A stretch of DNA of 64,000 nucleotides. Source: Okapia johnstoni. Its lineage: Eukaryota > Chordata > Mammalia > Artiodactyla > Giraffidae. Location: assembly GCA_024291935.2 (NCBI GenBank), contig CM044305.1:90636397-90700396 (forward strand), given 5' to 3'. Shown here piece after piece: positions 22,976-34,338 of this stretch. Each line of letters starts with the position of its first letter. Position 1 is the stretch's first letter. The notes under the pieces are model-generated. The model made no database searches, was not told the DNA's origin, and saw nothing but the letters and a program-made list of their open reading frames with translations. The position numbers and the translations under genes were made by a program.

Positions 22976-24147
22976 TTCTTAGGAATCTCTCTCCTGCCCT
23001 TCCCCCTGCACTCTCATCCCATTAGCATTCTCTCCCCACCCCATGCATCTCCTGCCTTTCTTCTTTCCCCATCTGGCAGTTCCCCCAGTACTTTCTGATC
23101 CACGGGGTTTCTGATCGCCAGTCGCCACTTCCTTATTGCCCCAGGATTGTGCACACCTGACCTCACAGCTGCTCCTGGAGACAGGACCCACTTCCTTCCC
23201 TTGGTCTCACCTTTCCTGTGGCTGCCATGCCCCGGACAGCAGGGCCTCCCCTGTAGAGAGTTCCATCTGGTGAGTACAGGTGGCTCTGACAGGACTCAAT
23301 CCTCTGGGTCTCACTGTCATCTGGGGGTTCGGGCTTCCCACTTGGATGTGGTCAAGATTTGCAGCTCCACAACCCAGGGCTTCTGTCCCCCTCCTCAATT
23401 TCACAGTGTCAACACCATGACCTACGTGGAATGGGGGTCCTGCTTAGGGCCCCCACCACTGGCTGCATACTCTAGCCTAAGTGACATCAAAATAGCAAGC
23501 AGAACATTCTCAACTGTCATTCTTTTTAAAAAATACATATTTCAAAGATGAAAACCCTCTAAAACACTATTTCTGAAACTTCTATTCCCTGCACATAACT
23601 TCCCCCCACAGGTGGGGGCTATTGATCCTTCTAGTTTTTCTGCTTCATTATGTTGACAAAAGAGTTTCATTAAATGTTACTGCGGATGCATCTGGAGTGA
23701 AAAGAACCAGATCTAACTCTGTAGCCATCTGATTACTACAGAACATTCAACGGAAAGATTCATTGAAAGTAGATTTTCATACCATCAGAAGCAGATGAAC
23801 CCCAAGTGGAAAAACTCAATATATCCAAAACTTTGACCACCACAGTCACTGAGCTAGTCCATGGGATTCTAGAGTGAAGTATGGTCCTCCAGAATCAGGA
23901 AATAGGGCAAATAGTTGAGACGCTAGCTTGGGTCCAAGGATCCAGCTGACTTGCTTGCACAGTCTCTAAAGGGTAGGAAGTGCCCCGGGGTGGGGGCAGC
24001 AGAGGCAGGGGTACAGGGAGTTGGGGGGTGAGGAGGATGGGAAACATTCCCGACAGCTGTACTTTGCAACTTGGGAATAAAGCCCCAATGTTTTGATCTT
24101 TTGATCTTTCCTTCTTGTCCTTTGACATTTGTTTTTCTTGTGGTTTG
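22976..24147. other. Unannotated intergenic sequence
   Basis: Pyrimidine-rich up to about 23100. A 134-codon frame at 23147-23551 shows no recognisable domain. No repeat assigned. Confidence 0.45.
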
Positions 24148-24256
24148 TTTGTTTTTTCCTTTCGGCTGCCTGTGGGATCTTAGTTCCCTGATAAGGGACC
24201 AACCAGGGCCCCCTGCATTGGAAGCACAGAGTCTTAATCACTGGAGCCAGGGAAGA
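24148..24256 (-). mobile_element. CHR SINE, reverse orientation, diverged
   Basis: GGGATCTTAGTTCCCTGATA, GCATTGGAAGCACAGAGTCT and TTAATCACTGGAGCCAGGGA. Confidence 0.8.
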
Positions 24257-24654
24257 CTGTCATCCCTTCACTTTTTACCCTATGTTTCTAATTTCCTTCA
24301 TCGTTGCCTATTTGACAAACCCAACTACTTCAGAATCTAGGAAATCTTGTAAATAATGTACTATCTTTCCTCCTCCATACCCAAGAGGCTTGGGCCCATT
24401 TGACCTCTGTGGTTTGCACAAAAATCACCATGGGTCCCAGGGGAATATCTACACTTGCAAGAGTTATATCATCATTGAATCTCATGCTGAAAGGAGCAGC
24501 TGGAATCATGTAGTCATTTTCTAGATGAGGTAAGTGCAGTCGAGGGAGGTTGGGCAGCATGTGAAATGTCATAGGCTGAGACCTAGGACTCGTAATCCCC
24601 AATACAGGTCTTTTAATGGCATCTTCCTTTAAGTAGTTTGAATCTGTGCCTGAC

Positions 24655-25312
24655 TACAATAAGTCCCTACATACAAACAAGTTCCATTCCAAGAGCCCAT
24701 TTCCTAAGTCCAATTTGTTTGTAAGTCCAACAAAGTTAGCCTAGTACCCAGCTATTAATAACACAGTTGGCTATATAGTACTGTACTGTAATAGGTTTAT
24801 AATACTTTTCACACAAATAATACATAGTGAAGTTGCTCAGTCATGTCTGACTGTTGGTGATCCCATGGACTGTAGCCCACCAGGCTCCTCCATCCATGGG
24901 ATGTTCCAGGCAAGAATACTGGAGTGGGTTACCTTTTCCTTCTCCAGGGTATCTTCCCAACCCAAGGATTGAACCTGGGTCTCCTGCACTGCAGGCAGGC
25001 TCTTTACTGTCTGAGCCATCAGGGAAGCCCATCTTATAGTACCTTGAAAAGTACAGTAGTACCAGCTATATCACTGCAGCTTTTATGCTTGCTTGCAGAC
25101 ATGCTGGGCTTGAAATAAAAATACTGTACAACTGTACTCTTTACAGTACTTTACAGTAAAGTGCACAAAAGTACAACCACTTGTAGAGGATGCATGCATG
25201 TGACAATATATGCCAGACATATGAACTAACTTACATGACTGCACATGCGAATGCACATTCACATCGGTGAAAGCTTGAAACTTGAAGGTTCATATGTAGA
25301 GGACCTACTGTA
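24655..25312. mobile_element. Probable DNA transposon relic with imperfect terminal inverted repeats
   Basis: The left end TACAATAAGTCCCTACATAC matches, at about 20 of 24 positions with one gap, the reverse complement of the right end (GTATGTAG-like sequence ending ACCTACTGTA). Without the inserted Bov-tA the element is about 455 bp, AT-rich and lacks a transposase frame. The TA-containing ends recall Tc1/mariner or Tigger derivatives; the family is not identified. Confidence 0.5.
24828..25031 (-). mobile_element. Bov-tA SINE, reverse orientation
   Basis: GTTGCTCAGTCATGTCTGAC at the left, AGGATTGAACCTGGGTCTCC (reverse B box) and GAGCCATCAGGGAAGCCCA at the right. Confidence 0.92.
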
Positions 25313-26149
25313 TTGGAAAATACACATAAAGGGCCATTGTCCATGCAATGGGCTTTCAGAGAATATATATGTCTATGTCCATGGACATGAAACTTCCATT
25401 TAGGACATAAGCAGAAATACAGGAATTCCCTGTCAGGTTAGTGATTCATGAAAACCCAGCCAAGTCCCCATGGGTGCTATCACACAAAACCTTATCAAGG
25501 GAGAAGTCTCATCTATGGCCAAAAGTTCCTACTATCACCCTTCTAGGGGAAAAGCCATAGAACATCCTCTGGCCTGGCCACCCAAGGTCTATTGCCACCC
25601 CTATGAGTACAGCACCAAAAAGGCAATGGTGTCACTGAGGACAGTGTCTCTGGCTCTGACATCAGCTCTGCCTCCTTGTTCTGGAAAGATCTGAGGCCAC
25701 CCCAGCTCCTCCTCACTGTTTCCTGTTCCTGTGAACTCTTTCCTCTTTCCAAATTCAAATCTCCTTGTAGGTGCACATCCTGTAATTGCCTGTGCCAGGT
25801 GCTGGTAGACAACTGACATTATCCACACTAAACTCATGGTACCTCATCTCTCAAACCTTCCCCTAGGGAAAAGGGAATCAGCCTAGGAGTTTCAAAGCCT
25901 CAAGTTATCCAAGAGTAAAAATCTCGATCTTCATCATTGACTCACCTTGAGTTAGAGCATCATCTGACCTGGGGACTTCTGGACTTACCTACCCCCATGA
26001 TCTATTCTTAGAAGACAGTTAAGTCTCTATAGAACAGCTATAGCTATACAGAGTTACATATAGTATGGAACGATAAACATATATTCATACCAGAAACCAA
26101 CTTACTTCTATTTATTCAGTCAGTGTTTCATTTGCTTATGAGGTTGACC
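25313..26149. other. Unannotated intergenic sequence
   Basis: No gene or repeat recognised. Confidence 0.45.
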
Positions 26150-26602
26150 CTTTCTTCACACCACATACAAAAATTAACTCAAAATGGATTAAATAGCTAA
26201 ACTTAAGACCTAAAACTGTAAAGCATAGAGGAAACATTTCAACAAATTGGATATGGCAATGCTTTCTTGGATGGATATGACACCAAAAGCAGAGGCAACA
26301 AAAGCAAAAAAAGACAAATGGGACTACATCAAACTTAAAAATGTTTATGCATCAAAGGAAACAATTGACAGACTCAAATGACAACCTGTGTAATGTGAGA
26401 GAATATGTGAAAGTCATACATCTAACACAACTCAACAACACAAGCTAAGCTGATTAAAAATGGGCAAAGTACTTCATCAGACAATTCCCTAAAGAAGATG
26501 TACAAATGACCAACATCAAAAAGATGCTCAACATCAGTAATCATTAGAGAATTTTTTTCTCTAAAGCCATCGTGAAATACCACCTCATACCCATGAGAAC
26601 TG

Positions 26603-26729
26603 GAGAAGGAAATGGTAACCCACTCTGGTATTCTTGCCTGGAGGATCCCATGAACAGAGGAGCCTGGCAGGCTACTGACCATGGGATCATGAGAGTCAGA
26701 CACGACTTAGCGACTAAATCACCACCACC
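26603..26729 (+). mobile_element. Bov-A body SINE fragment within L1
   Basis: GGAGAAGGAAATGGTAACCC to CACGACTTAGCGACTAAATC. ATGAGAA on each side looks like the target duplication. Confidence 0.85.
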
Positions 26730-27089
26730 GATGAGAATGGCAGCTACCAAAAGAACAGAAAACAAGTGTTGGCAAGGATGCAGAGAAAAGGGAACACTTG
26801 TTTGCTATTGGTGGGAATGTAGAATGGTACAGCTGTTATGGAAAACAATACGACGGTTCCTCAAAAAATTAGAAATATGATCTAGTAATCCAGTAATCCC
26901 ACTTCTGGGTAGATACAGAAAATAATTCAAGGCAGATCAAAGAGATATTTGCACACTCATGTTCACTGCTTTATTATTCATGATAGCCAAGAAATGGAAG
27001 CTTCCCAAATGTCCATTGATGAGTGAATGGATCAACAAAATATACAGCCATATAATGGAATAATGGAATATTATCCAGCCTTAAATTCT

Positions 27090-27228
27090 AGGACTTTTGT
27101 GGTGGTCCAGTGGTTAAGCCTCTACACTTTCAATGCAAGGGGTTCGGGTTTGATCTCGGGTCAGGGAACTAAGATCCCACATGTCACGCAGCATGGCCAA
27201 AAATAATTAAATATTTTAAAAAGGAAGG
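27090..27228 (+). mobile_element. CHR SINE within L1
   Basis: GGACTTTTGTGGTGGTCCAG, GGTTTGATCTCGGGTCAGGG and ATGGCCAAAAATAATTAAAT. Flanked by AAATTCT at 27083-27089 and 27229-27235. Confidence 0.9.
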
Positions 27229-27580
27229 AAATTCTGACACACGCTATACCATGGATGGACCTTGACATCATAATGCTAAGTGATATAAGCCAGTCACAAA
27301 TAGACAAATATTGTATGACTCTATTTATATATGGTGCTTAGAGTAATGACATTCACAGAGACAGAAAGGAGAAAGGTACCCAGGCCTTGGCAGCAGTGGG
27401 GGAGAGATAGTGTTAAACAGGCATAGCATTTCAGTTTTGCAAGAATAAAACGTTCTAGAGCTCTGTTGTACAACAATGTGAATATACTTACCACTTTATA
27501 CTTAAGTTTATACTTAATGATTAAGATGGTAAATTTAATGTCAGGTGCTTATAAGCACAATTAATGATAAAATTAAAATT

Positions 27581-29616
27581 AAAAACAAAATAGAAGGATT
27601 TGGAGAGCTGTGAAAGGAATGGGGATAGGGGAATGAACAGAAATGTTGTTTTGTCTCTATTTATTTACACTTTTTTTCCCAGTGAAACCGTTTCGAGGCA
27701 TTACTTGTGTGATTGAAATAGTTGTTAAAAGTTTTAGAAAAAAAATTAGAGAGGGCCCTGACTTGGAAGCATTAAGCGTCTCTGAAGAAGAGAGGTACAC
27801 AAACTATGTGCCGGGTGGTGTGATGGGGGCTGCGGGAGAAGTCACAGGGCAGGGACAGAGGGAAGGCCCGTTCCTCCTGGGCAATGGAGGCATGGCCATT
27901 GGGCAACTGACTCCGAAGATCAATAGGTATTTGTCTGGGGGAGGCTAGTCTAGGCCCCGGACACTACATCATTCAAAACCTTTCATTTTATTTCCAGAGG
28001 TTCAGCTGCAATATACTCAAAACACACTTAACTCAAATAATAATAATACCATGAAACAGGCTGGGGTTGGGTGGTGTGCTGAGTGGGAAAAGAAGTCTTT
28101 TAAAGGTCCCTTTGAAAGCAGTTGATAAAATAACTAAACTAAACATCAAGGAATGCTAAAACCCTAAAGCTTATTCTATGCATACACAAAGTGATCCAAA
28201 GCAGAGATGGAGTGTGCCAGACACCACAAGCTGGTTCCAAGATTACTTTCATCCAGTCATCAGGTTCAGCCTAACAAAACGATTAAATGGAACTCTTTGG
28301 AGGATCCACTGAATCATTTTTTTAAATTTAAAATCCATGTTTATTTGACCAATTGGTTTTTATATGATTCAACTTGGAATGAGGCAAGCCCAATCTCCTT
28401 TTTCTTTTCTTATGTGGCATCTTTCCTTTGTTGTTTTTTGTCTTCGTGTTTTAATATCTTTTTGACAAACCCAATGGGCACACTCTGGTCCTGGTTCTGG
28501 ATAGGATCCATTTTATTTATTTTTATTTTAAATTAGTTTATTTATCTATTTTTTAACTTTACAATATTGTATTTGTTTTACCATACATTGACATGAATCC
28601 ACCATGGGTGTACATGTGTTCCCCTTCCAGAACCCCCCTCCCACCTCCCTCCCCATCCCATCCCTCCGGGTCATCCCAGTGCACCAGCCCCGAGCACCCT
28701 GTATCATGCATCAAACCTGGACTGGCGATTCATTTCACATATGATAATTTACATGCTTCAAAGCCATTCTCCCATATCATCCCACCCTCTCCCTCTCCCA
28801 CAGAGTCCATAATAGCTATGTTCTCCACTGGCAACCAATGTTGTCAAAGTTGAACATATTCTGAGAGTGGCAAAAGTATCCAGAAATGTGCCCAGTAAAT
28901 TACTGATACAAGTGTATTGCTACGTGGCCAAAGAAGACTTTAAACAGCAGTTTAAGGTTTTAGTTCCTCACAGGTCGATGCTTTGTCAATAGCATAATGA
29001 TCAATTTGTTGTCAATTTTCACAGTTACAGAATGATTTTTAATCAGCATATTATTTTTTTTGTCAGTGTACACATCTGCGGTGCTTGTGGGGGGCTGAGA
29101 CATTTGTTCTCTTTCATTCATCCAGGCATTCTAGTTTACACCATGCTTTTGCTCATTTATTCATAGCCAGGGCAAAAAAAGCTTTAACTCAACCCTTGCC
29201 TGAAATTCAGATGGATGGGGTTTCCATTAGAGGGTCCAGCACACAGTCAAGATACGTATCCAGACAGCTCTTGATTAACCCCCTCACAAGATGGGAAGGG
29301 TTCACACGGAGTGCTAAAAGCACTTTGCCCTCATGCAGAGATACAGTGAATTTTTCTTTTCATCATCTCATTTAACTTTTCTATTTGGTCTTCCTTAGGT
29401 GAAACAAGAAAACCAGTTTGCAGTCCCAGAATTCCCTAGATAACAAGACCTCACAGTCCCCCTGGGCTACAGCACTGCTGAACTGCTCCCAGGAACCGTG
29501 CAAACTCCTTGCTGCCTGTGACAGCTCCAGGGCTGGGCAGGGAATGCCAGCTCCCAGGCTCCTGTGCAAGGTGGTTTTTGAGAACAAATTTTACAGTAAC
29601 TCTGAGGTCAGGAGTG
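27581..29616. other. Unannotated intergenic sequence around an L1 fragment
   Basis: Outside the L1_BT piece I see no gene. A 101-codon frame at 27643-27948 resembles nothing known to me. Confidence 0.45.
28508..28856 (-). mobile_element. L1_BT-type 3' end, reverse orientation
   Basis: TTATTTTTATTTTAAATTAG (reversed tail), CCACCATGGGTGTACATGTG and GTGCACCAGCCCCGAGCACC. The reverse complement matches the element at 35890-36119. Confidence 0.88.
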
Positions 29617-29822
29617 GGCTTCCCTGGTGGCTCAGATGGTAAAGAATCTGCCTGCAGTGCAGGAGACCTGGGTTTGATCCCTGGGTTTGGAAGATCCCCT
29701 GGAGAAGGGAACAACTATCCACTCCAGTATTCTGGCCTGGAGAATTCCATGGACAGAGGAGCCTGGCAGGCTACAGTCCATGGGGTCACAGAGTCAGACA
29801 CGACTGAGTGACTTTCACTTCA
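29617..29822 (+). mobile_element. Bov-tA SINE
   Basis: GGGCTTCCCTGGTGGCTCAG, GGGTTTGATCCCTGGGTTTG and CACGACTGAGTGACTTTCAC; full length and near consensus. Confidence 0.94.
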
Positions 29823-30045
29823 CGGAGGGCAAGGGCAATCCTACTTTGGTCCGAAGATTTACCTCAGTAATTGCAGCCCTCTGGGAACCAACCCAAGCAT
29901 AGCATCTTCCTGTAGGAGGCATTATATTAGATTGCCTACAAAGTTCTTCAGATTTTTCTGTAACGTCTTATGGAAAAATCCAAATGAACTTATGGCCCAT
30001 ATGGTGTCTCCATCAGAGTTTCCTCAAGTATCAGGAAAAAAGTCT

Positions 30046-30847
30046 TCAGTTCAGTTCAATTCAGTCACTCAGTCATGTCCAACTCTTTGTGACCCCATGG
30101 ACTACAGCATGCCAGGCTTCCCTGTCCATCACCAACTCCCGGAGCTTGCTCAAACTCATGTCCATCGAGTCGGTGATGCCATCCAATCATCTCATCCTCT
30201 GTTGTCCCCTTCTCCTGCCTTCAATCTTTCCAAGCATCAGGGTCTTTTCCAATGAATGAGTTCTTCACATCAGGTGGCCAAAGTATTGGAGCTTCAGCTT
30301 CAGCATTAGTCCTTCCAATGAATAGTCAGGGTTTATTTCCTTTAGGATTGGCTGGTTTGATCTCCTTGCTGTCCAAGGGACCCTCAAGAGTTTTCTCGAG
30401 CACCACAGTTTGAAAGTATCAATTCTTCGGTGCTCAGCCTTTTTTATTGTCCAGCTCTCACATCTATACATGACTACTGGAAAAACCATAGCTTTGACTA
30501 GACGCACCTTTGTTGGCAAAGTAATGCCTCTGCTTTTTAATATGCTGTCTAGGTTGTTCATAGCATTTCTTCCAAGGAGCAGGTGTCTTTTAATTTCATG
30601 GCTGCAGTCACCATCTGCAGTGATTTTGGAGCCCAAGAAAATACAGTCTGTCACAGTTTCCATTGTTTCTCCATCTATTTGCCATGAAGTGATGGGACCG
30701 GATGCCATGAACTTAATTTTTTGAATGTTGAGTTTTAAGCCAGCTTTCTCACTCTCCTCTTTCACTTTCATCAAAAGGCTCTTCATTTCCTCTTCACTTT
30801 CTGCCATAAGGGTGGTGTCATCTGCATATCTGAGGTTATTGATATTT
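30046..30847 (-). mobile_element. BovB (RTE) LINE, 5' truncated, with 21-bp target duplication
   Basis: An 802-bp BovB in reverse. It is flanked by a 21-bp direct repeat at 30025-30045 and 30848-30868 (one mismatch), which begins CAAGTA and ends AAAAAAGTCT. This marks a complete 5'-truncated insertion. The minus strand encodes the C-terminal part of the reverse transcriptase polyprotein (30265-30807) with MAESEEEMKSLLMKVKEESE, SKITADGDCSHEIKRHLLLG and CESWTIKKAEHRRID. It has no start of its own and lacks the catalytic YADD box, which lies upstream of the truncation. Confidence 0.95.
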
Positions 30848-30954
30848 CAAGTACCAGGAAAAAAGTCTAAATAGCTACAGTTGATGGACAGCCATTTTTC
30901 TCTAAGGTGCTTGAGAAATAGATGATTTAAAGGAGCATGGGCATGGCAGGCTAC

Positions 30955-31443
30955 ACCACGCCCACTCTAAAGATGTCCACAGCTTAATCCTCAGAGCTTG
31001 TTATCTTACATGGCCAAAGAGACTTGGGAGATGTGATGTAGTTAAGGATTTCAAGTTGGAGAGATGATCCGAGGTTATCCAGGTGGACCCATTGTCATTA
31101 TAAAGACCTTATAAGACCTTATATAGAGAGAGGCAGGAAGCTCAGAGTCAGAGAAGGAGATACGACAATGAAAGCAGAGGTTAGAGAGATTTGAAAATGC
31201 TGGGTTGCTGGCTTTGAAAGTGGAGGAAGGCGTCATCCACTAAGACATGTAGGCAGCCTCAAGAAGCTGGAAAAGGGAATGAAACCCATTTTCTGGTGAA
31301 GGCTCCCAAAGGAACACAGCCTTGCCAATTCCTTGATATTAGGAATTCTGTCCTCCAGAACTTGAAGATCATAAATCTGTGTGATTTCAAGCCACTGCAT
31401 TTGTGGTAATGTGTTAACAGTAACATTAGGAAACTAATACAGT
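30955..31443 (+). repeat. MLT1-type MaLR LTR relic
   Basis: TAATCCTCAGAGCTTGTTAT, GGTTATCCAGGTGGACCCAT, GAAGCTGGAAAAGGGAATG, TCCTCCAGAACTTGAAGATC and the end TTAGGAAACTAATACAG follow old ERVL-MaLR LTRs. The subfamily is uncertain. Confidence 0.7.
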
Positions 31444-32067
31444 AGGTAGAATGCCCTCCACAAGTGGACTGGAATGTCCTCTAACAGGACCTGTTCTTTT
31501 CTTCCTAAGAACTAAGTTAACAGATCATGGCCATGCTTTTACTCCTCCAAACTGGAATCTCAGAGGTGGTGGGCAAGGCGCATGCTGTAGTTCATAGGAA
31601 GTATCATCTGATGTCTCTCGTTCCACTTGGAACTCAGGATCTTCTTCCAGCATTCTCACTGAAGGCACTTGCCTCCAGCCTCTCCTGCACGCTTCCTTAA
31701 AAAGCATAGCAAGTCAGGGACTTCTCCTTTCTTCTACTCACCCCTTCATAGCATGTTATATCCTTCTCTCATTTTTCTACTCAAAATTATTCAGTGGTTC
31801 CCCATCACCCAAGGAATAAAAGTTCAACTCTTTCAGCATTCCATTCAAGCATCTGGCCCTAAATTGTCTTTTGCCTTTCTGGACCCCTCCTTTTACTGTT
31901 TCAAGCTCCACCACACCCTAGGTTCCAATCACATGCAGCTTCCTGCTCTCCCTGGCCTTGCTCTGGTCACATGGCCCCATGTCCCTGCCTTATGCTTACG
32001 TTGTCTTCAGGGGAAAGTGTATCCCTTCTTCCCTTTCTTGCATTAAGGTGAGGACTCGCTCCCCCAG
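31444..32067. other. L2-like sequence
   Basis: 31690-32045 has the look of L2 (CACACCCTAGGTTCCAATCA, CTTCCTGCTCTCCCTGGCC). Plus-strand frame 31669-32046 is a by-product of it. Confidence 0.45.
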
Positions 32068-32074
32068 TAGATTA

Positions 32075-32293
32075 CCAATTGTTGTTGTTTTAGTCACTAA
32101 ATTGTGTCCAACTCTTTTGCGACCCTATGGACTGTAGCCCGCCAGGCTTCTCTGACCATGAGGATTCTCCAGGCAAGGATACTGGAGTGGGTTGCCATGC
32201 CCTCCTCCAGGAGATCTTCCTGGCCCAGGGATCAAAACTGCATCTACAGAATTGGCAGGTGGATTCTTTACCACTGAGCCACCAGGGAAGCCC
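32075..32293 (-). mobile_element. Bov-tA SINE, reverse orientation
   Basis: TTGTTGTTGTTTTAGTCACT at the left, Bov-A body, and CACTGAGCCACCAGGGAAGC at the right. AGATTAC flanks both sides. Confidence 0.9.
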
Positions 32294-32482
32294 AGATTAC
32301 TGGTACCTCCCTTCAGCCCCTTAGCATTCCACCCCATTAGATTTTTACACATCTGTCTGCCACCCTGGAGCATAAACATGATGAAGACAGGAACAGTGGA
32401 CAAATAAATTCATAATTAGTAAATAAGCAAATTTCTTAATGATCTCTTCTCTCTAACCTCTGCCCCTGCCACCATGTCCCCT

Positions 32483-32504
32483 ACACACACACACACACAC
32501 ACAC
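32483..32504. repeat. (AC)11 microsatellite
   Basis: Uninterrupted AC repeats. Confidence 0.9.
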
Positions 32505-32659
32505 AGAACCATACATATAGTAGTCACTCAATAAATGCTGAAAGAAGGAGCATGTATTGGAGTCAAACATGACAGAGATGCAATTACTACTGTCCGTATT
32601 TCTCAAATGCTCTTTCTACTCTGATAAGGAGAAAAGGTGATGGGATGAAGGATTAGGGG

Positions 32660-32880
32660 TTGGAGAGGTCTGGATTCAGATACAGACTCTGACACATACT
32701 AGCTTGTGTGACTCTAGACAAGGTACTGAATATCAGTGTGCTGCAGTTTCCTCATTTATAAACTGGGAAGAATGACAACACCTTCTTCCATAGAGTTATG
32801 GTTAATGCAATGAGGAAATATGTTCAAAGCCCTTACCACAGTAACTAGCATGAAGGAGGCAGTGTCTGTGTCAGATGTTA
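32660..32880 (+). repeat. MIR-like relic
   Basis: TTCAGATACAGACTCTGACA, CTAGCTTGTGTGACTCTAGA, GCAGTTTCCTCATTTATAAA and TGGGAAGAATGACAAC fit a plus-strand MIR. Confidence 0.75.
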
Positions 32881-32914
32881 CTGGCAAGATGATGATAGTG
32901 ATGATTGTATTATT

Positions 32915-33475
32915 GTTTTAAAATTTTTATTGGCATATAGTTGATTTAGTGTTGTGTTAGTTTCTGCTGTACAGCAAAGTGAATCAGTTACACATATACA
33001 TATATTTATTCCTTTTTAGATTTTCTTCCCATGTAGGTCATCAGAGTAGAGTTCCCTATGTTATACAGTAGGTTCTTATTGGTTATCTATTTTATATAGC
33101 AATTTGTACACATCAGTCCCAATCTCCCAATTTATCCCTCCCCTCCTTTATGCCCAGGTAGCCATACATTTGTTTCCACATCTGCACTTCTACTTCTCAT
33201 TTGTATCCCCCCTTTTTTTTAGATTCCACATATAAGCGATATGGCTTCCCCAGTGGCTCAGTGGGTAAAGAATCTGCCTGCAGTGCAGGAGACCCAGGTT
33301 CAATCCCTGGGTCGGGAAGATCCCCTAGAGGAGGCATGGCAACCCACTCCAGTATTCTTGCCTGGAGAATTCCACGGACAGAGGAGCCTGGCAGGCTACA
33401 GTCCATAGGGTCCCAAAGAGTTGGACACGACTGAAGTGACTGAGCACACATGTAAGCTATAACATGTGATATAAT
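32915..33475 (-). mobile_element. L1 3' UTR, reverse orientation, split by Bov-tA
   Basis: TTATTGGCATATAGTTGATT, TACAGCAAAGTGAATCAGTT, AGTAGAGTTCCCTATGTTAT and ATCCCTCCCCTCC. The flank TGATGATTGTATTATT at 32899-32914 recurs after the nested CHR SINE. Confidence 0.85.
33242..33450 (+). mobile_element. Bov-tA SINE nested in L1
   Basis: GGCTTCCCCAGTGGCTCAGT head to GACACGACTGAAGTGACTGA. Flanks ACATATAAGC and ACATGTAAGC are its probable target duplication. Confidence 0.93.
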
Positions 33476-33483
33476 TGATGATT

Positions 33484-33642
33484 TTTTTTTAAAGAATGAG
33501 TCATTTAAAAAATATTTATGTATTTGGCTGCACCAGGTCTTAATTGCAGCACATGGGATCTAGTTCCCTGACCAAGAATCAAACTCAGGTCCCCTGCATT
33601 GGGAGTGTGGAATCGCAGCCTCTGGACCACCAGGGAGGTCCC
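33484..33642 (-). mobile_element. CHR SINE, reverse orientation
   Basis: T-rich tail, GGATCTAGTTCCCTGACCAA, CCTCTGGACCACCAGGGAGG. Flanked by TGATGATT at 33476-33483 and 33643-33650. Confidence 0.9.
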
Positions 33643-33700
33643 TGATGATTGTATTATTAACCCAGTAAAAATAACGTTAAAATGATGATTGTATTATTAA
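33643..33700. repeat. 40-bp spaced direct repeat
   Basis: TGATGATTGTATTATTAAC occurs at 33643 and again at 33683. A third, shorter copy at 32899 is the left L1 flank. Confidence 0.85.
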
Positions 33701-34271
33701 CATTATTTTTAATGGATAAGCCTTGTCAGCATGGGCTAGTCCCTTCACCTTCTGGTGAGCTGCCTCAGTTTCCTCATCTCACCATAGTAACAGTTCATAC
33801 CCATTTGCTTACCTTGACGGTTATATTTTAATTATGTGGAAAAAAAAAAGACTTTTTAAAAAAGGTGTGTCAAATGGAAAGTATTAGGTAAATGTTAGGC
33901 AGCCCCAGCCTAGTTCTGATGTTACTTTACCACATGCCTCACCAGCACACACCCCTCCACCACGACCAAAATGGAATCCCGTCAAGTTAATGAAATTAAT
34001 TCTAATGATAATTTTTTAATTACAAAAATCATTTTCTAAAATCATAGTCATTTCTAAATCTTTTCCTTACACTGTAGATCACAGTGGAATTATCTTTATG
34101 GAAATACCCATTTTAGTGAACAGAACGAACTTGGATCAGACCCTTAGTCCTGAAACAATGCATCCTACCTCTGTTGAAGCCCAAAGAGCTTTTCTGTGCA
34201 AAGGCCAGTGTGTCTGAACAAATGGCATTCCGCGCATTTTCGCGGCCGCGGCTCCAGCCTCAGCGGGATTC

Positions 34272-34338
34272 CAGTGCATTCTTGGCAGTCGGGCTCCTCT
34301 GCTCCGGCAGGGGGTCAGTCCGGGGCCAGTGGGGTCAA
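34272..34338. repeat. 67-bp dispersed repeat, copy 1
   Basis: CAGTGCATTCTTGGCAGTCG to CCAGTGGGGTCAA. It matches 35247-35313 at 64 of 67 positions with no gap. I do not recognise the family. It sits in a GC-rich stretch. Confidence 0.92.

Larger units (their letters stand above)
26150..27580 (+). mobile_element. L1 3' portion split by two SINEs
   Basis: Degenerate L1 ORF2 C-terminal sequence (CAAAAATTAACTCAAAATGG, GACACCAAAAGCAGAGGCAA, AGTACTTCATCAGACAATTC) and 3' UTR (CACTTCTGGGTAGATA, GATGAATGGATCAACA-like). Frames are broken, so no protein is encoded. A Bov-A body and a CHR SINE are inserted. Confidence 0.85.
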
